From positions 136,074,663 through 136,138,662 of the forward strand of contig CM057000.1 of the NCBI GenBank assembly GCA_029891345.1: a DNA stretch of 64,000 nucleotides, written 5' to 3'. A program made the translations under genes and the position numbers. Positions 35,001-45,776 of the stretch are shown in pieces. The notes beneath the pieces are model-generated. The model was not told the DNA's origin and searched no databases. It worked only from the letters and a program-made list of their open reading frames with translations. Each line of letters starts with the position of its first letter. The first letter of the stretch is position 1. This DNA is from Dryococelus australis. Its lineage: Eukaryota; Arthropoda; Insecta; Phasmatodea; Phasmatidae.

Positions 35001-37809
35001 TCTACTGCTGTATATAGTTATCACTTATGCACCATAAGTGCACACATCATGACAAAAACACTGCACGCCTGTCCTGAGTTTTGTACATATATAGTGACAA
35101 TTGTGCACTTGTTGCATGTCAGTGTCGTTCGTATTGCTCCCTTGCTTCTGAGCCTCATATGCAAAAATAACTCTAGGTAGGAGATTACTTTAAAATCATA
35201 AACTAGTTTACTGCAGCTTTACTGCTTTTCAACTACAGACATAAGAATAAACAGTTTACACAAACTTAAGTATCTGTAATATAATAAAAGGACAGAAGTA
35301 TGAACAAGTACTCACAGTAGTACTCGTGCACACGCACAAACATGAAGACGGATGAAACATTTTTCATGTGGCTGCACGTCGCGACCTTGCAACTGTGTGA
35401 AAAATGTGTTGTCCATTTGTGTATGTATGTGCGACTGTTGACAAGTACTAAACTAAGTATGTACTTGTACTCCTGACCTTTTATATATTATTGGTAGACT
35501 AGCGGCCTACTTGTCACCATTACATTAACATAAATTGTGCATATTATGATTATTAAAAATTTTTATGTAGCTTTGTTTTCTTACATCAGTTAGTACATTT
35601 ACACTAGGTACGGCTGAATACTACAAATCTGGTATGTTCAGAACAAAAATACAGGTACATGAAAAGTCTCATACTTTAGAATTATGTATACTAATGACCT
35701 CATTTTAAACTAATACTGTGCATTATGAGTGTATATAAATGAACTGAGAAATAAAACCACACACACTAGGGGTTAGGAATTAAATTAACCCTACAGTGTT
35801 ACGAGTCTCTTTTTATTTCACTACCATTATGTGTAAACTTAGTAAATAAATATACAAACACAACTAATTAGACTATGTATAACATTTGGGACATCTCTTA
35901 ACCAGCACTGTTCTGGTAAAAATTGCAAATATTTATGTTACTTTTAATGCAATGTGGGTCAAGAGTACGTCCAGCATATCCATTATGCACCTCAAGAATA
36001 TGGCATAAAAAATTGTTATTATGCCGTGTGTCTGTTCATATCCAAATTCTGAGAGTGATTCACACAGAACTCCATCAGATCACAAAAAATTCAACACCAC
36101 ACATTAAACAAAAAACATGCAGTCAGAAATTTTCAATACGGTAATGCAAAAATTATAAATTAAATACTAAGAATGAATGTAAAACAGCGCTGCAGAAGAA
36201 ATTAGCAGAATTTAAAGGAGGAAAAAGCAAAATTATGTTAACATCTTGACGTGTGCCAGCGTCTGTACCCTCCAGACCATTTGCCCGGCCGCACACTCAG
36301 CACCACTACAGCAGGCATCGACACTCTACAGCGTTTTGCCTCGTAATTTAAACAGTGCAACTCGTGCAGCAAGTGTAATAAGTGTAGTGCATCACAGCAA
36401 AGTGTAAATGTAGTGTAAGGTTAGGGTGCCCAAAAGGGCTTAACAACCAAAGCCTGGACCCATTAAACATGCTAACTGGGTCCTTTTAATGCAAGTGTTA
36501 ATTGTGATTTATTTCATTTCCATGCAAAGTGTAAGTGCACCAATTCACCTGTTCATCCTCATTTCAAATTCATAATATTGCAAGGGTTGTGTTTTTATGT
36601 TGTTTTGTTATTGCAGAGAGTTGTGTATCACGTGTTTTGCAAGAGTTGTAAGTTTTAAAGTTTATTTATGCAATTTGTATGCAGAACATGGTTCCCCGTA
36701 TGCAGTGTGCCGCCAACTCGGTGGCAGGCTGCCTGCGGAGGAATTCAGTACCATCTGAAACTCCGCAGGGCACGGTCGTGCCATCGCGCGTTCTGGTGGC
36801 ACATCGCATTTTGTAACCAACCACGTAGTTTATCCAATAGTTAATTCAAGTACCAGAGCCTTTTGCATCTTTTTCGCGACCGGAGACACCAGCCCTTCTT
36901 CCCCAGTGCTTGCATCGCCTGGGGAAGCTTAACTTCACCACGTAAGGAACTATTTTAAGTACGTATACCAACGAGTGCAATAATTGTATGTGCAACGTTA
37001 AATACATGCTTGAGTCCACAAACTCCTTGTGTTATTTCCGAGCACGGCCTTTGGGCATTTCAGAGCACAGGACCCTTACAACCCGGCAAGTCGATTCATA
37101 CCTTATTTAGTGTGGTATATTATGTTTTGATGAGATATTTGGTTTTAGGCAGTTGGCACCAGGAAGGTGCGACTCACATGTTTATGTTTAAGGCAATGAT
37201 GATAGTTGTTGTGGCTTGTGATGTATGGTGGATATTCTGTTAATAAACGTGTTTGAATGGAACTCTAATGTTTGTGAGTCATTTAAATCAATATGCAAAA
37301 TTTATCAAGTGAAGTGATCAGTGATTATCTCAGTAATGCAGTCAGAGGTGTGTGGGTCAGCCTTTAATAGGCCTACCTGTCAGTAAACACAGTAAGTAAT
37401 TCAGAAAAGGGGCAACATTCATCGAAGGAAAATCAATGTCTGGGCGCTTGGCCTGCAGCACCCTAAGAACATCCAGATCTACAGTTCCAGCAACATCAAC
37501 ACTGCCACCGGTGGTTTCTGGTGCCTAGTTGGGTAATAGCAACCTATCCTAAAAATTTCCTTGCCATGAATTCACCGCCCCTCAAAACCCACTTAACCCC
37601 AAGCCATCCATCCACACCTCGTAAATATTGACTATTAACTCCACCAATGTGGCATCATTCATGTACCAAGATACAATAATAAAGTGAAGTAGGTCAGAGA
37701 TGTGTATTTATTTGCATGCAAAATAGATAAAATTTCATGTTCTTAAGCACAGGTTAAAAACATAAAAATTAAAAACCTGGTTAGGTTACTGAAAAAAGCA
37801 TTATTGTTA
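35000..37809. other. Intron; LTR-like block at 36240-37290
   Basis: 35000-36230 is plain and AT-rich. 36240-37290 is richer in GC, with a poly(A) signal (TTAATAAACG, 37241), a CTACAG/GGCAGGCTGCCTGCGG palindromic patch near 36720 and no open frame of known type. It may be an LTR or an untranslated leader of a lost retroelement, but I cannot classify it. Confidence 0.3.
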
Positions 37810-37984
37810 CAGTGAAACCCTGTTAAGAAGTTCCCACTTAAGAAGTTTTCCTGCTTAATAAGTTGAAAAATTTTGCACCTTGTCTATACACACATGTGTA
37901 ATTTGACCCTTTTAAGAAGTTTTCCTGGTTAATAAGATTTTTTTTTTTCAGTCCCTTCAAAAAATTCTTAACAGAGTTTTATTG
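37810..37984. mobile_element. Pogo/Tigger-type MITE, 175 bp
   Basis: It starts CAGTGAAACCCTGTTAAG after TA (37808-37809) and ends CTTAACAGAGTTTTATTG before TA (37985-37986). The ends are 18-bp inverted repeats with about four mismatches. The interior carries AAGAAGTTTTCCTG twice. The TA duplication and CAGTGAAACC ends are characteristic of the pogo/Tigger group. Its internal sequence matches one side of the longer element at 5.6-6.2 kb in reverse, which suggests derivation from it. Confidence 0.78.
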
Positions 37985-39982
37985 TATTAACTTCTGAATT
38001 TGTTAATTTATTTGGTGTGCAGTACTTTTGGAAAGTGCTGCCACCATGAATAAAGTAATACAAAACAATATTATGAAAAAAATTATTGCCAACATAATAA
38101 ATTATGCAATTTTTACAATTATTTTACAGAGTCTTTGTTTCTACCTGTCATCAAACTGTCAAAAAATGGCCTTCGCAGGTGAGACAGAGCATATTATGAC
38201 ATTAACAGAAGGTGGTAGAGAAAAATCATATTCCCATTTAATCTCAAAATATTTCTGGGTTTGTGAATGGCACAGTAACAGTGTTCTTACCTTGATGTCA
38301 TTAATCCATTCCCATTGCAAGCTATCAGTCCACAACACTACCTTCTTTATAAAAAAAAAAAAAACCCCTAAGAACACTGGATAGTACTGAAATTAAATTT
38401 TTCCAGTAGGGAATTATTATAGTTTCATATTTATTGGTCATTAATAAAATGGTTTACCACATATCTGAGCAAAAATGTTGAATGATACGAATGACAGTGG
38501 TGGGTACACAATATAAAATGCTTATAAAAATTTATAACCACAAGTCTTCATAATTTAAATGTCAGTGACCATCCTACAGCGAGAAAAGCTTGAATATAGA
38601 TTTACACTGTTCAACTATGCTTTTCCTTGACGTCACCAAGTTTAATAGAATGCAAAAAATTGGCCACTGGAAGACAACTTGTAAAGATCAAGAAAAAATA
38701 CCTACAATAAAAACAGGGAACATAAAAAAAAAAAAAAAAATAAAGATGGATGAAAGTCTAAGAATGAACCGCAGTTATAAATTAAATTCTGCACGGAAGG
38801 TAATGGACGTAAAAAACTCTAAGGAAAAAAATGAGGCAGTACAAAGGTTGTGTATGGACAGACTATCAGAAGATTATATAATTACAAAAACCAGCTGCAA
38901 GTTTAATTTGGGTACTGTTTTCATAAAGACGAAATATCTAGTAAGTTTGGTACAGTGTTTAGACACTGCAGTCTTATATGAAGATCTTGTACTCAAATGA
39001 TTTAGATGCAGTATTCATCTATAACTATAGCATTCATAAAATAAATTTACTGAATTGAAATGTTATTTTAAATTTATATAATTCTAGTTAAAATTTCTGT
39101 AGTAGGCTAATTCAATTGATGCTACACATTTGTTTTGTGAAAAGTAACTGTAATATAGAGACACTAGTGCAGATTCATTAAGACTTCAGTACCCTATCTA
39201 CCAACAACTAGCACCAATTAAAGAAATTCCTAACTACTCACATTGAATATAACATTTTTAAACTATGCTAAATTTTAATTCATGAGCAGTAACATAGTAC
39301 ACAAAAGATAATACTGATATTAAAGTGGAATAGTTTCAGCAGTAATGCTGAATATATATAATTTTTGATTTTAAAAAATTACAAAATTAGATTAATCTAT
39401 ATGCACCTCTTGTGCTATGACTCAGAGAAACATTTATCCTATTCTAAATAAAAGAAAAATATGTACTGCTCATAAAAATGGCATTTCTATTTGAACATAC
39501 ATAACATTCATAAGTGATTTTGAGCCTCCAGACTGTCTGTGACTGTTTTGTGAGATATAAAACATATAGACACAAAATTGCAGCTGGCATCTTCAGTCTA
39601 CTAACGAAATTTTGCTTGTGACTATTTATTTAAAATGTGTACATGTCAGTTAAAAATATTCAATGAATAAAAATTTAAAAAATATAAGTTAAGCCTGAAT
39701 AGCAATAATGTAAAAGTACAAACCCGTTGTGAAACAACATAGATGACAAAGATTCTATGAATATCTGCTGACAAATTCAATTTCAGCTAGGATTTAGACC
39801 CCTTTAAACACAATAAAATCCAAAGTAACCTTGTATTTTCAAAATCCGAACAGAAATTTTTTAGGAAAGTTATTATGACAGCAGGCAAGAGGCTCAATTT
39901 TGTACACATTTACATATTACTGCTTTTGCCTATGTTAAGAACACAGTAGAACACGGAAGAGATGTCTACTTACAGTACTTAC
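37985..39982. other. Plain AT-rich intron just downstream of the transmembrane exon
   Basis: No gene is recognised. A 136-codon open frame at 38590-39000 (+) is rich in Lys and Asn and includes a poly-A-encoded Lys run; I take it as chance. A 118-codon frame at 38028-38384 (+) is likewise unlike known proteins. Confidence 0.45.
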
Positions 39983-39983
39983 A
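39968..39983 (-). promoter_or_regulatory. Alk: Tandem in-frame 5' splice sites of the Alk transmembrane exon
   Basis: Two perfect GTAAGT donors lie 9 nt apart on the minus strand, with GT at 39982-39981 and at 39973-39972. Both leave phase 1 and both are preceded by T, so each makes Tyr with the AT that opens the next exon. The first gives ...FFL-Y-NLYQ. The second adds Cys-Lys-Tyr directly after the membrane span. A TAG follows the second site in frame, so intron retention would stop translation there. Confidence 0.75.
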
Positions 39984-40102
39984 CAGGAAGAAGCAGATCA
40001 GCACAACAAAGAGGCAGAGAACAGCTGCTGCTATTGCACCAATCACGTACACCCAGATTGGCAAAGTGGCATGCAAGCTTATTGGACCATCACCTGACTC
40101 AC
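39983..40102 (-). CDS. Alk: Alk exon: transmembrane segment
   Basis: This 120-nt exon follows an acceptor CATTTGATAG and is phase 1 at both ends with the first donor. It holds 39 whole codons. A short acidic stalk (ESGDGPISLHATLP) leads into about 25 hydrophobic residues starting IWVYVIGAIAAAVLC and ending LICFFL. This is a single type I membrane span. The upstream split codon makes the last Cys of the EGF-like module. The downstream split codon T|AT makes a Tyr, and the next exon starts with the basic residues NLYQRKK expected on the cytoplasmic face. Two donor sites 9 nt apart follow and are described separately. Span, stalk and flanking exons agree, so I am confident of the exon. Which donor is used cannot be read from sequence. 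Confidence 0.93.
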
Positions 40103-40289
40103 CTATCAAATGAAAGGAACATATAAGTTAGGGCTCGGCCAATACCACGTTTTTATAACATGTTGCCAACACCTGCTATAAATTACACTAAAAAGCCTTC
40201 TGAAACAAAAACTTAATAATGAAGAGAATTAATGTGGTAGTAGGTTTGCTGCCAACATTTTTTTATGCAGAATTTAAATGCACAGTAAC

Positions 40290-40570
40290 ATATTCTCAAG
40301 ATATTCCAGAAAATGGATGGGAAAGTCTTGGGTGGCTCTTAACAATGAGGTCTTGAAAGCTGATGAGGGTGAAACGAGGTGGATATGGGGCAGTATTGGA
40401 ATGCAAGTGCAGAGGAAATGGGAGAGCCCCCAGAAAACCTGCCAATCAGCAGCAATGTCCAGCACAATTCCCACACGTGAACATCCAGGAGTGACCCCAT
40501 CGGGCAGGGAATCAAACCCAGGTCACCTAGGTGGGCTGAGTGTTATAGCTATTACGCCAACTACAACTCC
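40290..40570 (-). mobile_element. tRNA-derived SINE (family 2)
   Basis: On the minus strand, GTGACCTGGGTTTGATTCCC at about 40530 is a box B-like motif. Downstream come GGGGTCACTCCTGGATGTTC, GGCAGGTTTTCTGGGGGCTC and a tail ending in AAGAGCCACCCAAGACTTTC. The tail region (plus-strand GGCTCTTAAC, TGATGAGGGTGAA, GAGATG/GAGGTGGATATGG, GTATGCAATG/GAATGCAAGTG) recurs at 62305-62400. Confidence 0.65.
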
Positions 40571-40744
40571 ATTTCAGGAAGGATTAAGCAGTTCTTTGTT
40601 TCTTGTAATATTTTTCAAAAGATGACACCACACGTACTTACAGCAATGAACAAATATGAACAAAAATATCTATAACACGCAAAAATATTTAAAGAAAAAC
40701 CACAGGTTTCTTCCACACTAAGTTAAGGACTTTGTGGGTACTAG

Positions 40745-40798
40745 CGTGCACGCTTGCATGTGTGTGTGCACGCGTGCATGCACACACGTGTTGTGTTG
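40745..40798. repeat. Alternating purine-pyrimidine block with nested palindromes
   Basis: About 50 bases are almost wholly alternating (CGTGCACGCTTGCATGTGTG, then TGCACGCGTGCATGCACACA). GTGCACGC, GCATGC and TGCACGCGTGCA are self-complementary. Such DNA can adopt left-handed Z-form or cruciforms (established physical property). It lies 650 bases upstream, in gene orientation, of the Alk transmembrane exon. Confidence 0.7.
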
Positions 40799-40904
40799 TC
40801 TTGGAAATATTCAGTGGCTCACCTTATTTTGATTAAAATAGAAATGCACTTTTATCTTGTGCATTTGCATGTATACCCTTCATTCAAAAACTTAATTATT
40901 ATAC

Positions 40905-41490
40905 CCACCTTGGTGGGTAGGTGGTTAAGACGCTGACTGCCCTCTCGAGATTGTTAGGTAAGCCTACTGCGGCATGATTGGCTAATGTTATTGGCTCTGC
41001 GGGTCATGATGGCGTTAGATTCCATGGGTTGCCGCTTTATGGAAGTGAAGATCCGAAACTAGGGGAATCAAACCCCAAAGTGAGGCGGAATGAGATAGTT
41101 TCCCGCCCAGGGAGATCTAGCTTCCTCACTACTACGGTTGCCAATAGGCGGGATGCCAGTTGTCCCGGGGTGTATGAAATGGCTATACAAATTAAGCGAT
41201 CGTGGGGGTGGGGGTAGATGGACTGGCTGGAGAGATCAGGGCTATTTGTATGGGCCGAGTGGGTTGACATGGAGAAACGTAATTCATGTGAAGATGATCC
41301 TACATGGGGTTTGGGGACTACCTTTGACGGGATTCGAACCCGGACCGTTTTCCCTGAAGCAAGTTTAATGAGGTGCGTGTTAGGTTCGTCCTTCAGAGGA
41401 TCTACCTTGGCTGGGGTAACGATGGCTACTGGGGATGAAGGTTCCATCTGAGCAGCTTGATCTCCCTCCGGTGTGACTGACCTGTACACC
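40905..41490 (-). repeat. Interspersed repeat family Y, copy 2, with two opposed tRNA-like promoters
   Basis: It is the inverse of 10600-11190. On the minus strand a perfect box B (GGTTCGAATCC) lies at about 41330-41340, within CGGTCCGGGTTCGAATCCCG. At the other end, on the plus strand, GGTGGGTAGGTGGTTAAGAC (40914) has the form of a tRNA box A. The minus strand has an open frame of 185 codons (41594-41037) across most of it. Parts of that frame (NTHLIKLASGKTVRV, then LPGRETISFRLTLGFDSP) resemble the translation of copy 1, but such similarity follows from DNA homology alone. I treat it as a repeat, not a gene. Confidence 0.75.
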
Positions 41491-41494
41491 AAAA

Positions 41495-42775
41495 CCCTAA
41501 CTTGATCATGACGTCCACCCCCGTCACTCGGCATGACAGACCCTAATCTGTCTCCGCGGTAAAAAGCAGAGAGAGAGAGGTGTGCTCTGACCACTTAACC
41601 CACAGTGGAGACCCACCTGTGCACCAATGAATAAAACCACGGCGATGTACACACCCTGCCTATTCCAGCAACCGCTGTGAGGCTGGGCCAGTAATAGCAG
41701 AGTGTGAGAACCCGTTGGCAAGCCAGGGTGTTCAACCACACTAAATAGGATCATGGGATATGCTGGCTACTTCAAAGTCATTTGTCTTACAGCATACTCA
41801 TGCCTTATAACTGCAAAGATGTTGAGCTTCCTACTCAGTTACCCAAAGGACCGCACCTCATACAGCTTACCATAAACAAATACAGAGATGCTCTACTAGG
41901 ACTTGATCCTATTTTGCTAAACTACCTTTCCAGTGACATACCATCCTACAACTTCGAGGATTTCTTCTGCACTACTCCGCCACAGCCCATGCCAGCTGCT
42001 ATTTAGCCACCACCCTCTACAGTCAACCAGACTACGCAGCGAGGAGCAACACAGCCAGAAGTGAATAAGGTCTACCAGACCAGTGTTGTACAGAGGCAAA
42101 GCCCCAACATATAATTAAATCCTATTTGTTTTGACATTTCACTGGCATCGCATTAGTCGTCGTCCTCCGCCGACAAAACACAGACCACTCACACACTTAC
42201 TTCTAGCTTCAGATTCCGATTGAGAATGAAAGTCCCGGGATCGAACCCCAGAGCAGGCACTAGCAAGCCCCTACTAGGAAGCCCCTGTCCCAATGTGGCA
42301 GATACTATGCCTAGCCGGCTCACATGCTAAACTCACATAAAGTTACCTTTGGGCTTGTGTCTCGTCCCCGACCTACGTCAATCTCTTAGTTTACGTGTGA
42401 AGCATTTTGTGAACTGTTTAATTTAATATTTTCCCCAACCAAGAGGAGTGTACACCACAACAATAAAAATACAAAGTCTGTCGTTCACTAGTTTTCCTAT
42501 GCTAAATCACAGCAATTCATGGCTGTGTAAACAAAACAGTTCGTCCTTCACATAATTTTCACTATACAGCAATTATAACGGTTGTTTTATCACAGTGTTC
42601 CACTGTTCGCGGAGTACTTCACTACTCACTGTGTTTGCAGCTGGCCAGCCCCGCTTTCTCATGGCCACAAACAGGAGGTACAGCCACATGAAATGGGACG
42701 TGGGTTGCCAGGGCAATTCTCTGTATCGACCAGGCTGGAATATGCAGCGGCAGGTGTGGGCGGGCTGTTCCCTCC
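41495..42775. other. Intron; possible SINE box B at 42235
   Basis: CCCGGGATCGAACCCCAGAG (42233) is the inverse of a tRNA-type box B, so a decayed SINE probably lies here on the minus strand. The flanks are unassigned. Confidence 0.35.
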
Positions 42776-44345
42776 TCATCTGGCTAGCGGGTGCTTTGTT
42801 CTTGTCACTGGCAGTGGCCAGCTGGGGGCCACCAGGCACCAGGGGACGATCATCAGGGCCGATGATTGTCCCCGGTGCTTGGAGGAGCAGCTACTGAGTG
42901 GCTGCCAGAGGCCGAGGCTCTTTGGATTACTCGGCGTGACTGGGCTTATCCTGCAGTTTGGAAGGGTGGGTCCAGGTTTCGACCCTGATGTCTCCTGATA
43001 CTTGGACCTGGCAAGGGACAGCTTTATCCAGGCAAGACGTGGCCATGGCTGCCATCTGATGTAGGGACTCCGGGTGTACCCCGACCTCGCCGGCAATGCT
43101 GGGCTCACCCTCCAGTTCGGAAGGATGGATCTGTGTGGTGGTGGTGGTGGCCTTGGTGCCATCTGGTATTGGGGCCTGGGCTTTGACAGCGTTTCCCTGG
43201 GCAGGAGTGGTCGGGGTGACTGGCTGAGGCTGAGGCTGAGGCTCTTCAGGCTCCTTGGCCTCGTTGGCGTGGCTACTGGACTCATCCTCCTGTTCAGACT
43301 GGTGAACCGCTGGGTGAGTCTTAGCACCACCTGGTGCAGAGACCTTATGGGTGTAGTGTAGTCCATGCTGGACGCGGCCGGTGTTGCCGTCTGGGGTAGT
43401 GATTCTGGGGTCCCCCTGACCTCATCGGCACTGGTGGGCTCATCTTTAGTTTGGAAGGGCGAGTCCCAGTGTAGATCACAAGGTTGTCCGACATCTGGAA
43501 CGGGGTGTCCATCAAGAGTGAGAAGCTCTTTGAACTACTCTGCCTCCTCGACTCGGCAGGGTGCTTCCTCCCAGTTGGGATGTGAAGCAGCTGCGAGGGC
43601 TGCAGTAAGCCGGGTGGCCAGTAGAGACTCTTGATGCTACTCTACCTCATCGGCATAATGTGGTTTGGCATGTTCAGAGATCAGGCTTGGCGACGGAGGT
43701 TGATGGCAGAGTTCGTGGTCCAGGTAACTTCACCATGAAATCTCCATCCTGGCAGGTGACATCCCGCTGTACATGTGGTGGCTCCGCGTAGGAAGTCTGT
43801 CTGCGTCGAGAGTAAGGTTTTGATGGAGACTGCACCTCGACACACTGGGAAGTCCACCCTTATTGGCATAGCTTGTTGGCTCACCATGTCGGCATTCACC
43901 CTCACCTCCGGTTTCTGGTGTGGAGGCAGTTTGGCGGTGGCAGGAGCCATAGGTTCTGGGTCATCTTCTCTCTCTTCTCCTGCATCGACCTCAGATTCCT
44001 GATTGTAGGTTTCTTGTTCGAGAGCTTCTCCGGGGAAGGCGTGTATCTGTTCCCTGGTTGCTTTCGAGATCCACCCTCTTATGTCTTCGGCCCAATACAC
44101 ATTTCCTTGGCGACCCACTATATTGTATGGTCCCTTCCATTTCTCGGCCAGGTCGGCACTGTATTGGCCTTGCACTTTGCACAATGGGTGACTATGGAGG
44201 AGGACACCTTCACCATGTTGAAACTCAGCACGCCAGTTCGGGGTTGTGGGCACTTTTTATCAATATAATGGGCCTGTGTTTCGCGGGCTCTTGTTGTCCT
44301 GGCTAGGGCGGCCAGGCATATGTCTTCAGGTGGAGGTATCTAGGT
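42776..44345 (-). pseudogene. Ty3/gypsy integrase C-terminus with proline-rich tail (element C)
   Basis: The minus-strand frame from about 44345 reads PPEDICLAALARTTRAR, then a basic linker. At 44230-44080 comes the SH3/chromo-like C-terminal domain of a gypsy integrase (FQHGEGVLLHSHPL, then LAEKWKGPYNIVGRQGNVYW). An acidic, proline-rich tail follows to 43681. A frame to 42776 continues as a Ser/Pro/Arg-rich tail. Four or five imperfect copies of a repeat about 160 bp long occur in the tail at about 42932, 43085, 43258, 43420 and perhaps 43642. Their translated core is (L)PN(C/W)R(I/V)SP. The integrase core, zinc region and all earlier pol domains are absent. It differs in sequence from elements A and D. 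Confidence 0.7.
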
Positions 44346-44824
44346 AGGCTCTTGTTCCCACTGCCAGTCACCTGGGCGCCGGAGAGTTCATCTCAGGACA
44401 ATCTGGCTGGGGATACTATTGACTGCCTTGTTCGTCCTTCGTCGGAGGGCAAAGAGGATCGTTGGAATGTGCCGGTCCCAGTGGTGGTGGTAGTCACCCA
44501 CACTGAGATTGTCCCTGGCATAATCTCGATTACATTGACACCTCCGCTTCTCCTTTGCTTCTACCGCGGAGCCTACCTTTCCTTTCCACCTTGCCCCAAC
44601 ATGTCAGTACAAGAATCCGCTGTTACGTGTTTAATTCACACGGCCGCTGGAAAAGTGCTCAGTATTCGTATACACCCTAAACCAGACACTCCCCATAAGA
44701 AAGTGTCAATACCACCAGACATTGCCCCCTTGCAAAAACCTACTAGGTCTGAACCATACAGACGCAGACACAATTCAGAATCAGCCGAGTGAGCCCGAGC
44801 CGGTTATTGCTTTGTTATTACATT
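44346..44824. other. Unassigned GC-rich stretch
   Basis: It lies between the integrase fragment and repeat Z. It holds a 146-codon open frame (44352-44792, +) that I do not recognise. The DNA around 44590-44660 may belong to the same repeat superfamily as Y and Z (ACGGCCGCTGGAAAAGTGCT recalls the GCTTCGGGGAAAACTGT of Y). Confidence 0.3.
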
Positions 44825-45080
44825 TGCCTTCTTTGTAATTAACTCGTGACAGCTGGCGCCACGACTTTTGACAGCCTTTACGGTAGGCTGGACCAAACTC
44901 CCTCGGAGGGAGACATTCGTGGTCAAGCTTGCCCTGGGGTTTGATTCCTCTCCTCCTGGTAAGGTCTTTCCATCTAATAAATGTCTCCCCAATTATTCCA
45001 ACGTCGGAAGATCCTCGACCCAGCCAGGCAAACCTCGCAATCATTTATCAGACACCCCGAGAGAGACCCCGAGATATTAA
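44825..45080 (+). repeat. Interspersed repeat family Z, copy 1
   Basis: This is a diverged inverse of 56000-55745. Shared words, in order: GACAGCTGGCG, CTTTACGGTAGGCTGGACCA, GGGAGGGAGA-type, GTGGTCAAGC, CCTGGGGTTTGATTCC, CTCCTCCT and AAGATC. The GGGGTTTGATTCC core is also in repeat Y, where it sits after GGCGGGAAACTATC, so Y and Z probably share a module. Confidence 0.75.
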
Positions 45081-45480
45081 ACACCAGGAGGGAATCAGCG
45101 TTCACCAGTTGTAATATATTCTATCACCCCACACAAGTGTGAATCCTAGAGTGAGGCTCTGCCCGCTCTAAATTTTCAATTCTCCCCCGAGGAGAATATA
45201 AATTAGTATACTTATTACAAGAAAAGTAGAACAATAAGTAAGTGTGAGAGGGTACGTCAAACCTTACACTAAACTTTGTTATGCACTCTTTTATTTAAAC
45301 AAAACATATCATGTACTTACTTCTGAAAAGCAGATTTTCAAGCCTAAAAAGGTAAAAAGCTATATTTTACGGAGGTAATGCAAGACAGATAAAAAGCAAT
45401 TTTTTTGCACTTGTTTAGAATACATTAGATTTCTCTGTGTAATCATGACTTATTTGTTTTATTGGGGCCACAACTGATGT
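45081..45480. other. Plain intron
   Basis: An AT-rich stretch with no recognised content, apart from a short GAGGCTCTGCCCGCTC patch near 45150. Confidence 0.45.
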
Positions 45481-45690
45481 AGCAGCTAAAGTGCTCACTT
45501 CCTACCAAGGCAAAACAGGTTATATTCCTAGCTGGATCACTCCTGGATTTTTGCATGTGGAAATCAGCTGGGGGGATACCACAGGTCAGCAGGTTTTCTC
45601 ATTGATCTCCCGTTTCTCCTACACTTTTATTCCAGCATTGCTTTATATTCAATTTGCTTCACCTCATCAGCTCTCAAAACCTCATTAAGA
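45480..45690 (+). mobile_element. tRNA-derived SINE (family 3)
   Basis: A box A-like TAGCAGCTAAAGTGCTCACT is followed by a decayed box B, GGTTATATTCC, about 45 bases on. The body reads GCTGGATCACTCCTGGATTT, GCATGTGGAAATCAGCTGGG and CAGCAGGTTTTCTC. The word ATCACTCCTGGAT also resembles GTCACTCCTGGATGTTC in SINE family 2, so the families share a body module. It ends only about 85 bases from the donor of the EGF-like exon. Confidence 0.55.
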
Positions 45691-45776
45691 GCCACCTACA
45701 TCTCTGTACTTCACTTTGTATTATTCTGTAGCAAAATTTATCATCCAGCTTGTGATGCAAGCAAGTGGCTACTCAC

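Larger units (their letters stand above)
4764..39982 (-). other. Alk: Alk intron, 35.2 kb, between transmembrane and juxtamembrane exons
   Basis: The intron is bounded by a GTAAGT donor near 39982 and an AG acceptor at 4765-4764. It holds most of the transposons listed here. Outside them the sequence is AT-rich with many stops and no further exon I can support. I looked for nested host genes on both strands and found only transposon-derived frames. Confidence 0.85.
40103..45776 (-). other. Alk: Alk intron, 5.7 kb, between EGF-like and transmembrane exons
   Basis: The donor is GTGAGT at 45776 and the acceptor AG is at 40104-40103. It contains a SINE, an alternating purine-pyrimidine block, two interspersed repeats and a gypsy integrase fragment. 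It is markedly more GC-rich than the long intron, because transposon sequence fills most of it. Confidence 0.85.

Noticed and set aside
33723-35037. An active or domesticated gag-protease gene
   Set aside because: It needs at least two frameshifts and has a stop between the zinc knuckles. Nothing indicates a maintained frame.
38590-39000. A 136-codon plus-strand frame as a host gene nested in the intron
   Set aside because: Lys/Asn-rich composition, a poly-A-encoded Lys run, no domain and no splice or promoter context.
41037-41594. A 185-codon open frame as a possible new gene
   Set aside because: It runs through repeat Y, including a tRNA box B, and copy 1 at 10.6-11.1 kb is broken. No signal of coding constraint is visible.
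43365-43634. Open frames on the plus strand in the 42.6-44.3 kb region
   Set aside because: They are shadows of the minus-strand gypsy integrase tail, driven by GC-rich composition.
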